The notes beneath the pieces are model-generated. The model searched no databases, had not been told where the DNA came from, and saw only the letters and a program-made list of their open reading frames with translations. The translations under genes and the position numbers were made by a program. Of a stretch of 64,000 nt of DNA, positions 8,941-17,432 are shown in pieces. Position 1 is the stretch's first letter, and the number at the start of each line of letters is the position of its first letter. The DNA is taken from assembly GCF_000821085.1 (NCBI RefSeq), contig NZ_CCXR01000001.1, forward strand, positions 3,059,001 through 3,123,000. Direction: 5' to 3'. Source of the DNA: Bacillus sp. B-jedd (lineage in GTDB: Bacteria; Bacillota; Bacilli; Bacillales; Cytobacillaceae).

Positions 8941-9990
8941 TTATAAAATCATCAGCGATTTTGCAGAATAGCTTTCATTTTCAATGACAGAGCCCTTTCT
9001 GTAAACCTGTGGCTGAGCGGGGTTTCCCGCAATGATTGTTCCTGCTTCAACTTTTGAATCCTTATCGAGTATGACAGAGTCCAGGACACAGCCTTCACCA
9101 ATCTCACACTTTTGCATGATGATGCTGTTGCGAATGACCGATCCCTTTCCAATTGTAACGCCTCTGGCAATAATGCTGTTTTCTATATTCCCTCTCAGCT
9201 GGCAGCCATTTGCGACAAGGCTGCGCTTAACGAAAGAGTCCTCAAAATAACGGGATGGCGGCTCATCTTTCACCTTTGTGAAAATTGGCTGGCGCCTTTT
9301 AAACAAGGCATTCCAGACCCCAGCATCGAGCAGCTCCATGCTTGTTCTGTAATAGTTTTTTATGGAGTCCACCCTTCTAGCAAACCCATCATATTCATAC
9401 CGACAAACGGTGAATGGGCTCTTCATGTCTTCAAAAACATCCTTGATGCAGGCATAACCAGTTTGATACCTCGTCTCAATCAGCTCAATCAGCAGCGAGG
9501 TTTTCAAAAGGTATATATCAAGCGGCTTTCCATACTTGTAAACCTCAGTCATTTCACAACCACATTCAAGGTGCTTTTGCAAAAGTTCCCTAAAATCCGT
9601 GTTAATGACTGTAAATGAATTTGAAATGACCGTATATTCCTGTGAGCTTCTATAAAAATAATCGAGATTATCCGCGTAATGGGAAAAGCATCCGATTCCT
9701 GAATTTCGTTCCGCATCCATCGGGGAAGCCGGGAAAAGGAATAATCCGTCCCTCTTTCTATTTAAATCCCAGTTCTTGCCCGAACCGAGATGGTCCATTA
9801 GTGATCTGTATCCAAACTTCGGGAAGACAGCAACACTGCTAATTCCCGAATTCACCATGCTGGAAAGGATGAAGTCTATGAGGCGGTATCTCCCTGCAAA
9901 AGGCAGGGCAGCAACAGGCCTATGCAGCAGCAAATCTTGCAAGTCTTCGTGGTGTGTAGCGGCATCTATGACGCCTAAAAGCTGTTTCAT
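8941..9990 (-). CDS. glgD: glucose-1-phosphate adenylyltransferase subunit GlgD
   Basis: Protein of 349 residues with the nucleotidyltransferase fold (FAGRYRLIDFILSSMVNSGI near residue 30) and a C-terminal left-handed beta-helix of hexapeptide repeats (IARGVTIGKGSVIRNSIIM). It lacks the glycine-rich nucleotide loop of GlgC, having LLGVIDAATHHEDL instead, as in the GlgD subunit that partners GlgC in Bacillus ADP-glucose pyrophosphorylase. It lies 24 bp after glgC in the same operon. Confidence 0.93.
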   Translation of the reverse strand: MKQLLGVIDAATHHEDLQDLLLHRPVAALPFAGRYRLIDFILSSMVNSGISSVAVFPKFGYRSLMDHLGSGKNWDLNRKRDGLFLFPASPMDAERNSGIGCFSHYADNLDYFYRSSQEYTVISNSFTVINTDFRELLQKHLECGCEMTEVYKYGKPLDIYLLKTSLLIELIETRYQTGYACIKDVFEDMKSPFTVCRYEYDGFARRVDSIKNYYRTSMELLDAGVWNALFKRRQPIFTKVKDEPPSRYFEDSFVKRSLVANGCQLRGNIENSIIARGVTIGKGSVIRNSIIMQKCEIGEGCVLDSVILDKDSKVEAGTIIAGNPAQPQVYRKGSVIENESYSAKSLMIL

Positions 9991-10014
9991 CGTGTCTGTC
10001 CCTCCTTTTAGAAT

Positions 10015-11160
10015 TTAAGTAGCTAGATAGTGTTCCTGAATCATTTCTTTGTTCACCAAAACAATTTCTCCAAGTGGGGGCTTGATGATCATCCCATCGG
10101 GAATCACCAAATCACATGGCACAATCGCCCGCTCAATGATAGTGTTTTTACCGATTACCGCATCGGGCATTATCACCGATTCCTTTATAAAGGCGCCTTT
10201 TTCAATGGTGACTCCCTGAAACAAAACCGACCGTTCCACATCACCCTCAACTGTGCACCCTTCATTGACGAGGGACTGGATGACTAGTGCATCCCCGGAA
10301 ATATACTGTGGAGGCTGATTCGGACTGACGGAATAAATCCTCCATTCCTGGTCAAATAAATTCAGTCCGCCCCGGTCATCCAAAAGGTCCATATTCGCCT
10401 CCCAAAAACTCCTGACCGTGCCAACATCTTTCCAGTACCCTTTAAAAGGATAGGCATAAAGCCTTCTTCCCTCTTCGACAAGGGCAGGAATGACATCCTT
10501 TCCGAAGTCATGGCTTGACGTCTCATCGCTATAATCCCGTTCAAGACATTCCAGAAGTGTTTTCCAGTTAAAAATATAGATGCCCATAGAAGCAAGGTTG
10601 TTTTTTGGAATTTCAGGTTTTTCCTCAAATTCCTCGATCCGCATGTCGCTGCCCGTATTCATGATGCCAAACCTGCCCGCTTCTGCAAAAGGAACCTGAA
10701 CGACGGAGATAGTCACCTCGGCTCCTTTTTCTATGTGGTACTGCAGCATTTCTCCGTAATTCATTTTGTAAATGTGGTCCCCAGACAGAATAAGAATGTA
10801 CTCGGGACTGTACTGCTTCAAATAATTGAGATTTTGATAGACCGCGCATGCCGTGCCAGTATACCACTTCACTTCAGAGGACTCGCTGAATGGAGGAAGC
10901 ACCGTCACCCCACCATCCTTCCGGTCCAGGTCCCATGCACTGCCAATTCCGATATAGGAGTTCAGTATCATCGGCTGGTACTGTGTCAGTACCCCCACAG
11001 TGTCAATCCCGGAATTCGTGCAATTACTTAAGGTGAAGTCAATAATCCGGTATTTGCCGCCGAATGGGACTGCAGGCTTGGCAAGATCCTTCGTCAGCAT
11101 TTTCAGCCTGCTCCCCTGGCCCCCTGCCAGCAGCATAGCCACACATTTCTTCTTAACCAC
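10015..11160 (-). CDS. glgC: glucose-1-phosphate adenylyltransferase GlgC
   Basis: Catalytic ADP-glucose pyrophosphorylase subunit of 381 residues (B. subtilis: 380). Motifs are the nucleotide loop [48 protein letters not shown], and the IEEFEEKP substrate site. The frame is open to 11202, but a GTG at 11160 (GTGGTTAAGAAG) sits seven bases after GGAG and matches the family N-terminus. Only glgD follows; glgB, glgA and glgP, which usually complete this operon, are absent from both sides. Confidence 0.93.
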   Translation of the reverse strand: MVKKKCVAMLLAGGQGSRLKMLTKDLAKPAVPFGGKYRIIDFTLSNCTNSGIDTVGVLTQYQPMILNSYIGIGSAWDLDRKDGGVTVLPPFSESSEVKWYTGTACAVYQNLNYLKQYSPEYILILSGDHIYKMNYGEMLQYHIEKGAEVTISVVQVPFAEAGRFGIMNTGSDMRIEEFEEKPEIPKNNLASMGIYIFNWKTLLECLERDYSDETSSHDFGKDVIPALVEEGRRLYAYPFKGYWKDVGTVRSFWEANMDLLDDRGGLNLFDQEWRIYSVSPNQPPQYISGDALVIQSLVNEGCTVEGDVERSVLFQGVTIEKGAFIKESVIMPDAVIGKNTIIERAIVPCDLVIPDGMIIKPPLGEIVLVNKEMIQEHYLAT

Positions 11161-11957
11161 AAAGACGCTCCTCTCTTTCGCCGGGCAAAAACAAAAGCCC
11201 ATCCGGAAGCATTACTATTCCGCGAAGGCCTTCACTACAGTTGCCGGGCATATTATTTGCAAAGATTGGAACCGCTCTTTTACTCCCATCTTTCGTTCGT
11301 ATGTTCCTGGTCTGAAAAGCAAAACTGATTGCCATCATTCCAGCCGCTTTCAAAAGGCGCCTGCCCCCTTTGCAGGCTTTGTGCACTGCACTCCCCTTTG
11401 AAATGGATATTCGTTCATCGTGGTATAATTCGCTTCTTTATTAACAAATCCTTTACAAAAATTCCCTGAAAATCTGACAAGTGCTCCTAATTTCATGCAG
11501 TATTTCCGTATTTTTTACCCCAATCGTTCTATACCGACAAAAACTCTTTCAAGGTATATGAAAATTCCCCTCCAAAACTCGAAAGAATTATGGCAGGGAA
11601 ATGATAAACCATTGAAGGAAAAGGGATATGTAATTTGTCGATTGAGAAGAAGTCTGCATTTTAGCAACGCAGTAAAGACGTAAAGGAAGAAAAAAGCTTG
11701 CAGAAGGCAAGCTGGGTCTCTTATTCAAATAAGTGATTGGGATAAGCAGTTGTCTAAATAGTCTAAAGAAAATTGAGCAAATTGGAATGGCATTCTAACG
11801 GTTGCTTTTTATTAATACCCTCATTTTTGGGAGGTAAACCTTTTAAAGAAAATTTTCTGAATCTTTTACATTTAATTGATGGATGCGTGTGTTGGTGAAT
11901 ATACAGGTGTGGAAAAAAGAGTAGTATATTTTGAGGGTTGATTGAAGATGGGGGCGA
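11161..11957. other. Gene-poor spacer between glgC and repeat array 1
   Basis: About 800 bp without a convincing gene; the open frames run through repeats or lack ribosome sites. The only clear signal is a minus-strand terminator-like hairpin at 11690-11713 (AGCTTGC-cttct-GCAAGCT followed by TTTTTT). The glgC promoter should lie here, but no good sigma-A match was found. Confidence 0.5.
11690..11713 (-). terminator. Terminator-like hairpin facing glgC
   Basis: Read on the minus strand: AGCTTGC-cttct-GCAAGCT then TTTTTT. No gene is seen upstream of it on that strand before the repeat array and the tRNA operon, so it may be a second stop for tRNA read-through. Confidence 0.6.
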
Positions 11958-12390
11958 TTGGGACATAGGATTGGCTTTTGCCTTGTACCTTGTCCCAAGG
12001 TGAATGTGGTTGGGACAAATGACCGGACATTTTCTTGTACCCTGTCCCAAGATGGATGAGGTTGGGACAACTGAGGGGCTATTTTCTTGAACCCTGTCCC
12101 ATGGTGAATCTGGTTGGGACAAATGACCGGACATTTTCTTGTACCCTGTCCCAAAATGGATGATGTTGGGACAGATGACCGGACATTTTCTTGTACCCTG
12201 TCTCAAGATGGATGATGTTGGGACAATTAACGGGCTATTTCCTTGTACCCTGTCCCAAGATGGATGATGGTGGGACAACTGATGGGCTTTTTCTATGTAC
12301 CCTGTCCCAAGATGGATGATGGTGGGACAATTGACTAGCTATTTTCTTGTACTCTGTCCCAAGATGGATAAGGTTGGGACAATGAATTGC
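11958..12390. repeat. Tandem 52-bp hairpin repeat array downstream of the 21-tRNA operon
   Basis: Eight full units and a partial ninth start at 11958, 12010, 12062, 12114, 12166, 12218, 12270, 12322 and 12374, exactly 52 bp apart. Each begins T/GTGGGACA and contains CTTGTACCCTGTCCCAA; several carry ATGACCGGACATTTTC. TGTCCCAA at the end of one unit and TTGGGACA at the start of the next can pair across the 11-nt GATGGATGATG loop, and the same arms can also pair inside a unit. Open frames across it on the minus strand are repeat artefacts (HP/SSILGQGTRK repeats) and are not called as genes. Confidence 0.9.
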
Positions 12391-12440
12391 CAATGTCTTT
12401 GTTCGCTATACTTAAAAAGAAATTCCGATTTAAAAATATA

Positions 12441-12470
12441 AAAAAAGCTGTCCGCAAGATTGCAGACAGC
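12441..12470 (-). terminator. Terminator of the 21-tRNA operon
   Basis: On the minus strand GCTGTCTGCA-atct-TGCGGACAGC is followed by TTTTTT, just after tRNA-Glu, the last gene. Confidence 0.85.
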
Positions 12471-12478
12471 TTTTTCTA

Positions 12479-12550
12479 TGACCCCTACGGGATTCGAACC
12501 CGTGTTACCGCCGTGAAAGGGCGGTGTCTTAACCGCTTGACCAAGGGGCC
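12479..12550 (-). tRNA. tRNA-Glu (UUC)
   Basis: Cloverleaf readable on the minus strand, GGCCCCT acceptor arm, TTC in the anticodon loop, GTTCGAATC T-loop. Last gene of the cluster; CCA not encoded. Confidence 0.95.
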
Positions 12551-12557
12551 ATTTGCA

Positions 12558-12648
12558 TGGCGGAGAAGGAGGGATTTGAACCCTCGCGCCGGTCACCCGA
12601 CCTACGCCCTTAGCAGGGGCGCCTCTTCAGCCTCTTGAGTACTTCCCC
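12558..12648 (-). tRNA. tRNA-Ser (GCU)
   Basis: Class II tRNA with a long variable arm, anticodon GCT, CCA encoded. Acceptor begins GGGGAAG, giving one G-U pair. Confidence 0.95.
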
Positions 12649-12651
12649 ATA

Positions 12652-12726
12652 TGGCTCCACAGGTAGGACTCGAACCTACGACCGATCGGTTAACAGCCGA
12701 TTGCTCTACCACTGAGCTACTGTGGA
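12652..12726 (-). tRNA. tRNA-Asn (GUU)
   Basis: Acceptor TCCACAG, anticodon GTT, CCA encoded. Confidence 0.95.
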
Positions 12727-12741
12727 ATAATAAAATTAAAA

Positions 12742-12818
<77 letters not shown>

Positions 12819-12827
12819 ATATATGGA

Positions 12828-12901
12828 TGGAGCGGGTGATGGGAATCGAACCCACGACATCAGCTTGGAAGGCTGGAGTTTTACCATTAAACTACACCCG
12901 C
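12828..12901 (-). tRNA. tRNA-Gly (UCC)
   Basis: Acceptor GCGGGTG, anticodon TCC in CCTTCCAAG, CCA encoded. Confidence 0.95.
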
Positions 12902-12914
12902 ATAAAATTATAAA

Positions 12915-12991
12915 TGGGGCGACTGATGGGAATCGAACCCACGAATGCCTGAACCACAATCAGGTGCGTTAACCACTTCGCCACAATCGCC
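12915..12991 (-). tRNA. tRNA-His (GUG)
   Basis: Extra 5' G opposite C73 as expected for tRNA-His; anticodon GTG; CCA encoded. Confidence 0.95.
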
Positions 12992-13006
12992 ATTATCAAA
13001 AAAAGG

Positions 13007-13079
13007 TGGCTCAGGACGGAATCGAACCGCCGACACAAGGATTTTCAGTCCTTTGCTCTACCGACTGAGCTACTGAGCC
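13007..13079 (-). tRNA. tRNA-Phe (GAA)
   Basis: Acceptor GGCTCAG, anticodon GAA in CTGAAAAT; CCA not encoded. Confidence 0.95.
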
Positions 13080-13086
13080 AAAAAAA

Positions 13087-13163
13087 TGGCGGTCTGGACG
13101 GGACTCGAACCCGCGACCTCCTGCGTGACAGGCAGGCATTCTAACCAACTGAACTACCAGACC
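13087..13163 (-). tRNA. tRNA-Asp (GUC)
   Basis: Acceptor GGTCTGG, anticodon GTC in CTGTCACG, CCA encoded. Confidence 0.95.
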
Positions 13164-13166
13164 GAA

Positions 13167-13240
<74 letters not shown>

Positions 13241-13333
13241 ACGATAAAAAATTATGAAATTCTAGCCATGCCATTATAAGGCTTGGACTGTCCCCACCTC
13301 AGATAGCCAATTCAGGAAGCTGTTCGATGGGTA

Positions 13334-13393
13334 CAACTCGCAGTTTATTCAGTGAAGTAACGCTCGTTGCTCCACCCCGCGACGATAAAAAAT
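13334..13393 (-). pseudogene. Truncated tRNA-fMet 5' half joined to a D-loop element
   Basis: On the minus strand the first 14 nt of tRNA-fMet (CGCGGGGTGGAGCA, 13368-13381) with its upstream spacer repeat the intact gene exactly over 26 nt. In the D-loop the tRNA sequence stops and is replaced by a 34-nt segment (13334-13367) starting ACGAGCGTTACTTCACTG. About 80 bp of unrelated sequence follows before the intact tRNA-fMet. A similar segment occurs at 14361-14393. Confidence 0.85.
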
Positions 13394-13398
13394 ATAAA

Positions 13399-13491
13399 TG
13401 GCGGAGGAAGAGGGATTCGAACCCCCGCGCGGTTTAACCCGCCTGTCGGTTTTCAAGACCGATCCCTTCAGCCAGACTTGGGTATTCCTCC
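13399..13491 (-). tRNA. tRNA-Ser (UGA)
   Basis: Class II tRNA, acceptor GGAGGAA, anticodon TGA in TCTTGAAAA, CCA encoded. Confidence 0.95.
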
Positions 13492-13514
13492 ATTTATAAT
13501 ATATAAAAGTACAG

Positions 13515-13588
13515 TGGACCTTGTAGGACTCGAACCTACGACCGGACGGTTATGAGCCGTCTGCTCTAACCAGCTGAGCTAAAGGTCC
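13515..13588 (-). tRNA. tRNA-Ile2 (CAU, lysidine type)
   Basis: Genomic CAT anticodon, but the body (GGACCTTTAGCTCAG acceptor/D-arm, GACGGCTCATAACCGTC arm) matches the Bacillus tRNA-Ile2 that TilS modifies to read AUA, not tRNA-Met. Confidence 0.85.
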
Positions 13589-13604
13589 AGGTGAAAATTT
13601 TTAG

Positions 13605-13678
13605 TAGCGGCGGAGGGGATCGAACCCCCGACCTTACGGGTATGAACCGTACGCTCTAGCCAGCTGAGCTACACCGCC
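13605..13678 (-). tRNA. elongator tRNA-Met (CAU)
   Basis: GGCGGTG acceptor, anticodon CAT in GGTTCATACC, body like B. subtilis elongator tRNA-Met. CCA not encoded. Confidence 0.93.
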
Positions 13679-13696
13679 ATATTATGAATTTAAAAC

Positions 13697-13772
13697 TGGT
13701 GGAGCCTAGCGGGATCGAACCGCTGACCTCCTGCGTGCAAAGCAGGCGCTCTCCCAGCTGAGCTAAGGCCCC
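13697..13772 (-). tRNA. tRNA-Ala (UGC)
   Basis: Acceptor GGGGCCT, anticodon TGC in CTTTGCACG, CCA encoded. Confidence 0.95.
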
Positions 13773-13777
13773 GAAAA

Positions 13778-13854
13778 TGGTCGGGAAGACAGGATTCGAA
13801 CCTGCGACCCCTTGGTCCCAAACCAAGTGCTCTACCAAGCTGAGCTACTTCCCG
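13778..13854 (-). tRNA. tRNA-Pro (UGG)
   Basis: Acceptor CGGGAAG, anticodon TGG in GTTTGGGAC, CCA encoded. Confidence 0.95.
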
Positions 13855-13859
13855 TAATA

Positions 13860-13936
<77 letters not shown>

Positions 13937-13948
13937 ATATTATTAAAA

Positions 13949-14037
13949 TGGTGCCGAGGACCGGAATCGAACCGGTACGGTAGTCACCTACCGCAGGATT
14001 TTAAGTCCTGTGCGTCTGCCAGTTCCGCCACCCCGGC
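13949..14037 (-). tRNA. tRNA-Leu (UAA)
   Basis: Class II tRNA, acceptor GCCGGGG, anticodon TAA in ACTTAAAAT, CCA encoded. Confidence 0.95.
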
Positions 14038-14044
14038 GGAATGT

Positions 14045-14119
14045 TGGAGCGGAAGACGGGATTCGAACCCGCGACCCCCACCTTGGCAAGGTGGTGTTCT
14101 ACCACTGAACTACTTCCGC
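14045..14119 (-). tRNA. tRNA-Gly (GCC)
   Basis: Acceptor GCGGAAG, anticodon GCC in CTTGCCAAG, CCA encoded. Confidence 0.95.
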
Positions 14120-14123
14120 AAAA

Positions 14124-14204
14124 TGCGGGTGAAGGGAGTCGAACCCCCACGCCTTGCGGCGCTAGATCCTAAGTCTAGTGCGTCTGCCAATTCCGCCACA
14201 CCCG
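14124..14204 (-). tRNA. tRNA-Leu (UAG)
   Basis: Class II tRNA, acceptor GCGGGTG, anticodon TAG in ACTTAGGAT; CCA not encoded. Confidence 0.93.
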
Positions 14205-14214
14205 CATATGAAAA

Positions 14215-14290
14215 TGGTGAGCCATGAAGGACTCGAACCTTCGACCCTCTGATTAAAAGTCAGATGCTCTACCAACTGAGCTAATGGCTC
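14215..14290 (-). tRNA. tRNA-Lys (UUU)
   Basis: Acceptor GAGCCAT, anticodon TTT in ACTTTTAAT, CCA encoded. A broken copy of its 5' half precedes it. Confidence 0.95.
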
Positions 14291-14360
14291 ATACTATGAT
14301 GTTATCCTAATCTTTGTTTCCATTTAGTCAGATGCTCCGTAAAACTTACGTTTTACTCCG

Positions 14361-14417
14361 CAACTCGAAGCTTACTCATGAAGCTCTGCTCGTCTCAACC
14401 AACTGAGCTAATGGCCC
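14361..14417 (-). pseudogene. Truncated tRNA-Lys-like 5' half joined to a D-loop element
   Basis: On the minus strand GGGCCATTAGCTCAGTTGG (14417 leftwards) copies the acceptor/D-arm of tRNA-Lys. After TTGAG it breaks into a 33-nt segment (14361-14393) starting ACGAGCAGAGCTTCATGAG. A GTAAAAC-gtaa-GTTTTAC hairpin follows, then GGAGCATCTGACT, which resembles the tRNA-Lys D/anticodon junction, and the sequence diverges again before the intact tRNA-Lys. The segment aligns with 13334-13367 at about 26 of 34 positions by hand. Confidence 0.8.
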
Positions 14418-14422
14418 GAAAA

Positions 14423-14498
<76 letters not shown>

Positions 14499-14515
14499 AA
14501 AAAAAATAAAGCATA

Positions 14516-14591
14516 TGGTGGAGGATGACGGGATCGAACCGCCGACCCTCTGCTTGTAAGGCAGATGCTCTCCCAGCTGAGCTAATCCTCC
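14516..14591 (-). tRNA. tRNA-Val (UAC)
   Basis: Acceptor GGAGGAT, anticodon TAC in CTTACAAG, CCA encoded. First tRNA after the 5S gene. Confidence 0.95.
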
Positions 14592-14597
14592 ATCTAT

Positions 14598-14714
<117 letters not shown>

Positions 14715-14730
14715 CAATGAATCAAAACCT

Positions 14731-14800
14731 CCGCTCGACTTGCATGTATTAGGCACGCCGCCAGCGTTCGTCCTGAGCCAGGATCAAACTCTCCAAGAAA
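14731..14800 (-). pseudogene. 16S rRNA 5' fragment fused to the 5S gene
   Basis: The minus strand carries the 16S start, GAGAGTTTGATCCTGGCTC then GACGAACGCTGGCGGCGTGC and ACATGCAAGTCGAGCGG, and breaks off after about 70 nt, at the first variable loop. It runs straight into AGGTTTTGATTCATTG, which looks like a 23S-5S spacer, and then the 5S. The remaining 16S, the whole 23S and the spacer are missing. This may be a collapsed assembly of repeated rRNA operons or a real deletion. Confidence 0.88.
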
Positions 14801-14942
14801 GAGTATGAGTTTAGCTCATAAAGTTACGTTGGCTCATGATCCGAAGACCATGATAAATATTGTTTGTTGACGCTTGTTTGTTTAGTTTTCAAGGAACAAT
14901 AATTGCTTTTTAAAATCAGCTTGTCGCCTTAGCGACCTAGTT

Positions 14943-14972
14943 ACTATATCACATTCGTTTCAGCAATGTCAA
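14943..14972 (-). promoter_or_regulatory. rRNA operon promoter, proximal (P2-like)
   Basis: Minus strand TTGACA (14967-14972), 18-bp spacer, TATAGT (14943-14948), about 145 bp before the 16S start. A TTCCTTGAAAACTAAAC leader motif (boxA-like region) lies between. Confidence 0.85.
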
Positions 14973-15029
14973 CCGCATTTTTCTAATTGCGGAAAGTTAA
15001 AAATCAATTGTCCGAAGCGAACGATTCTT

Positions 15030-15058
15030 AATATAACACGCGAAAAAAATGTTTGCAA
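15030..15058 (-). promoter_or_regulatory. rRNA operon promoter, distal (P1-like)
   Basis: Minus strand TTGCAA (15053-15058), 17-bp spacer, TATATT (15030-15035). With the promoter 87 bp downstream it makes the tandem pair usual for Bacillus rrn operons. Confidence 0.65.
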
Positions 15059-15137
15059 TATAATTTTTAAATCTTTTTAGCCATGTCACTAATAATTAAT
15101 ATACTTAGTTACTTTTGCATGAAAAAAGCCCTTGCTT

Positions 15138-15677
15138 TTATAACTTATCTTTAAGCTGGATAAGCAAGTTCGGAAGGTCGTTCCACTGATAAGCAATTTC
15201 AGTATGTGTTTTGTTGCCGATGGCTAGTGTTTCTTCTTTTACATAGACAGGGGTGAATTGTTCGTAAAATTTACGAGAAGGGTTTTCCGCCAGAACCCAG
15301 ACAAGCATTGAATGAAAATTTCCGGCGATTAACTCTGTGACGCCTGCAATGACAAGTCTGGTTCCCGCCTTTTGCCTTAGAGCTTCTGGAAGGAGGTAGA
15401 TGGCATATAACTCCCCCGCCCCGTTCTTCTTTTCTTGCCGTTCTGGACCAAAGGAGGCAAAACCGATTATCCGGCCATCCTCTTTAACAGCAACATAGAC
15501 AGGTGAGTTGAGATGGGGATTCGAGAGAGTTTCCTTCCATAAAGAAACTCTTTGCTCGACCTCCAACCCGTCAAGTACATCCTGGTTTACAATTCCCCTG
15601 TATGCAGCCTGCCAGCTTTTCACATGAACATAAGCAATTCCTTCCGCATCCTGAATAGTTGCTTTCCGGATTAGCAT
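15138..15677 (-). CDS. GNAT-family N-acetyltransferase
   Basis: Protein of 179 residues with a GNAT fold: N-terminal MLIRKATIQDAEGIAYVHVKSW, a central GELYAIYLLPEALRQKAGTRLV acetyl-CoA region (the usual Q/RxxGxG/A is altered to RQKAGT) and LVWVLAENPSRKFYEQ near the end. The substrate cannot be told. ATG start behind GGAGGAG. It lies 16 bp after the EamA gene and is probably cotranscribed with it. Confidence 0.85.
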   Translation of the reverse strand: MLIRKATIQDAEGIAYVHVKSWQAAYRGIVNQDVLDGLEVEQRVSLWKETLSNPHLNSPVYVAVKEDGRIIGFASFGPERQEKKNGAGELYAIYLLPEALRQKAGTRLVIAGVTELIAGNFHSMLVWVLAENPSRKFYEQFTPVYVKEETLAIGNKTHTEIAYQWNDLPNLLIQLKDKL

Positions 15678-15693
15678 ATTTTCTCCTCCACTA

Positions 15694-16593
15694 TTACCGC
15701 TCGACTGCCACTTGTTTAAGCTTCAGGCGGCGCTCATTAATTATAAACAGCGATATCCCCGCTATGACAACGCCCCCGCCAACAACTTGAGACCAGATGA
15801 CTGATTCACCGAGGAGAAAATATGCGAGTATCGCTGCCCCGATCGGCTCAAATAAAATCGCCATCGATATCATTGATGTACTGATCCATTTCACAACCCA
15901 GTTAAAAAGGCTATGGCCAAGCAGCGTTGGCAGCAATGCCAAAAGGATAAATTGAATCCAGTCACTTTGCTGAACCGGAATGAACGACTCACCGGTGGCG
16001 ACAACATAAATAAATAACGTCACAGTACTAATGAGGTATACTAAAAAAGTATAGGTAATCAGTGATACTCTTTGTCTTACTGTCTGGCCGAATAACAGGT
16101 ACCCCGTAATAAACGCACAGGCGACAAGGGCTAGAAAGTCCCCGAATAGGGCTGAACCGCTGATTTGGAAATCTCCCCAGCTAATAATAAAGCTCCCGAT
16201 TATAGCAATAATCCCACTTGTGATTGCACCAAGCGTCATTTTTTCCTTAAAGAACAAATAGGTTCCAAGGAAGGCGAACAACGGCTGCAGTGTGACGAGT
16301 ACAGTGGAACTCGCAACGGATGTGTAGTTTAACGATTCAAACCAGAGGATAAAGTGAAATGCCAATAAGACGCCAGCTACTATAGTAAAGACCCAGTCCT
16401 TTTTAGTTACCTTTCTTAATTCAGGCGTGAATTTTGCCAGAAATAGCGGAAGCATGAATAGGACAGAAAAAAATAACCGGTAAAAAGCAATAACGCTGGA
16501 CGGTGATGCACTGAATTTCACAAATATGGCTGATGCGGATACGGTAATTACTCCGATTGCTAAAGCCGCATACGGATTGATGATAGGTTTCAT
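15694..16593 (-). CDS. EamA/DMT-family transporter
   Basis: Membrane protein of 299 residues with about ten hydrophobic segments in two EamA-type halves. The first half includes SASPSSVIAFYRLFFS and VASSTVLVTLQPLFAFLGTYLFFKE; the second half repeats this as TSMISMAILFEPIGAAILAYFLLGE. Members export amino acids or metabolites; the substrate here is unknown. The C-terminus is basic (INERRLKLKQVAVER) and cytoplasmic by the positive-inside rule. Confidence 0.9.
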   Translation of the reverse strand: MKPIINPYAALAIGVITVSASAIFVKFSASPSSVIAFYRLFFSVLFMLPLFLAKFTPELRKVTKKDWVFTIVAGVLLAFHFILWFESLNYTSVASSTVLVTLQPLFAFLGTYLFFKEKMTLGAITSGIIAIIGSFIISWGDFQISGSALFGDFLALVACAFITGYLLFGQTVRQRVSLITYTFLVYLISTVTLFIYVVATGESFIPVQQSDWIQFILLALLPTLLGHSLFNWVVKWISTSMISMAILFEPIGAAILAYFLLGESVIWSQVVGGGVVIAGISLFIINERRLKLKQVAVER

Positions 16594-16714
16594 GGTGTCT
16601 CCTTCTTGTGAATGAATGATTATGTAATGGTATGTATTTTACATGGATAGTTCACATATTTCTATTATATTATGATATTTTGCCAAAAAAAGAGGAAATG
16701 GGTGGGGAGTGAAT

Positions 16715-17407
16715 ATGTCGGCATTTGAAACGGAGATTTTTGTAAAACTAGGAATATCGGCGATTCTTGGGTTGGTAATTGGCCTCGAGAGAGAATTGAA
16801 GCGAAAGCCAGTAGGGCTTAAGACAAGCCTGGTCATCTGCATTGTCAGTTGTCTGCTAACCATTGTATCCATGGAATCTGCTTATAATGCCGTCCCGGGC
16901 GCGGTCAATATTACGATGGATCCGCTTCGGCTTGCGGCACAGATTGTATCGGGAATCGGTTTTCTTGGTGCAGGGGTTATTTTGCGGAGAGGAAATGACA
17001 GCATTTCAGGTCTAACTACCGCGGCAATGATTTGGGGTGCGGCGGGAATTGGGATTGCAGTGGGCGCGGGTTTCTATCTTGAATCGTTCGTAGGTGTCGC
17101 CTTGTTAATTTTCAGTGTGGAATTCATTCCATTTATCATGAAACTGATTGGACCGAAGCAATTGAGGGAAAAAGAAATCCTTTTACAGCTATATGTGGGT
17201 GAACGGGAACACATTGACTCCCTAATTGATTTCATTTATGAACAAAAATATATTTTAAGAAAGGTCCGGATAAAGGATCTCAGCGACGGCAACCATCACG
17301 TCAACTTGCAAATCGCTGTAAATATAAAATTGAAAACGACAGAAGTCTATAACATGATTTCGGACCAACAGGGCATCCAGCGAGTGGAAATCGAAAGCAT
17401 GAGTTAA
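16715..17407 (+). CDS. MgtC/SapB-family membrane protein
   Basis: Protein of 230 residues. The first ~150 residues hold four or five membrane segments with the MgtC/SapB hallmarks GLVIGLERELKRKPVGLKTS and IVSGIGFLGAGVILRRG, with the conserved Arg/Glu pair. The last ~75 residues are soluble (LYVGEREHIDSLIDFIYEQ) and resemble an ACT-like tail. The family is tied to Mg2+ limitation and virulence in other bacteria; the role here is unknown. A GTG at 16709 is in frame, but GGGGAG fits the ATG at 16715. Confidence 0.87.
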   Translation: MSAFETEIFVKLGISAILGLVIGLERELKRKPVGLKTSLVICIVSCLLTIVSMESAYNAVPGAVNITMDPLRLAAQIVSGIGFLGAGVILRRGNDSISGLTTAAMIWGAAGIGIAVGAGFYLESFVGVALLIFSVEFIPFIMKLIGPKQLREKEILLQLYVGEREHIDSLIDFIYEQKYILRKVRIKDLSDGNHHVNLQIAVNIKLKTTEVYNMISDQQGIQRVEIESMS

Positions 17408-17432
17408 GACACCAGGGCGGAATCCCACCGCC

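Noticed and set aside
11763..12278. Minus-strand open frames with repeated SSILGQGTRK-like peptides
   Set aside because: They are translations of the 52-bp hairpin repeat; no ribosome site, and the period shifts frame between units.
11958..12390. CRISPR array
   Set aside because: Units are similar along their full length with no unique spacers, and no cas genes are present; the same holds for 34995-35465.
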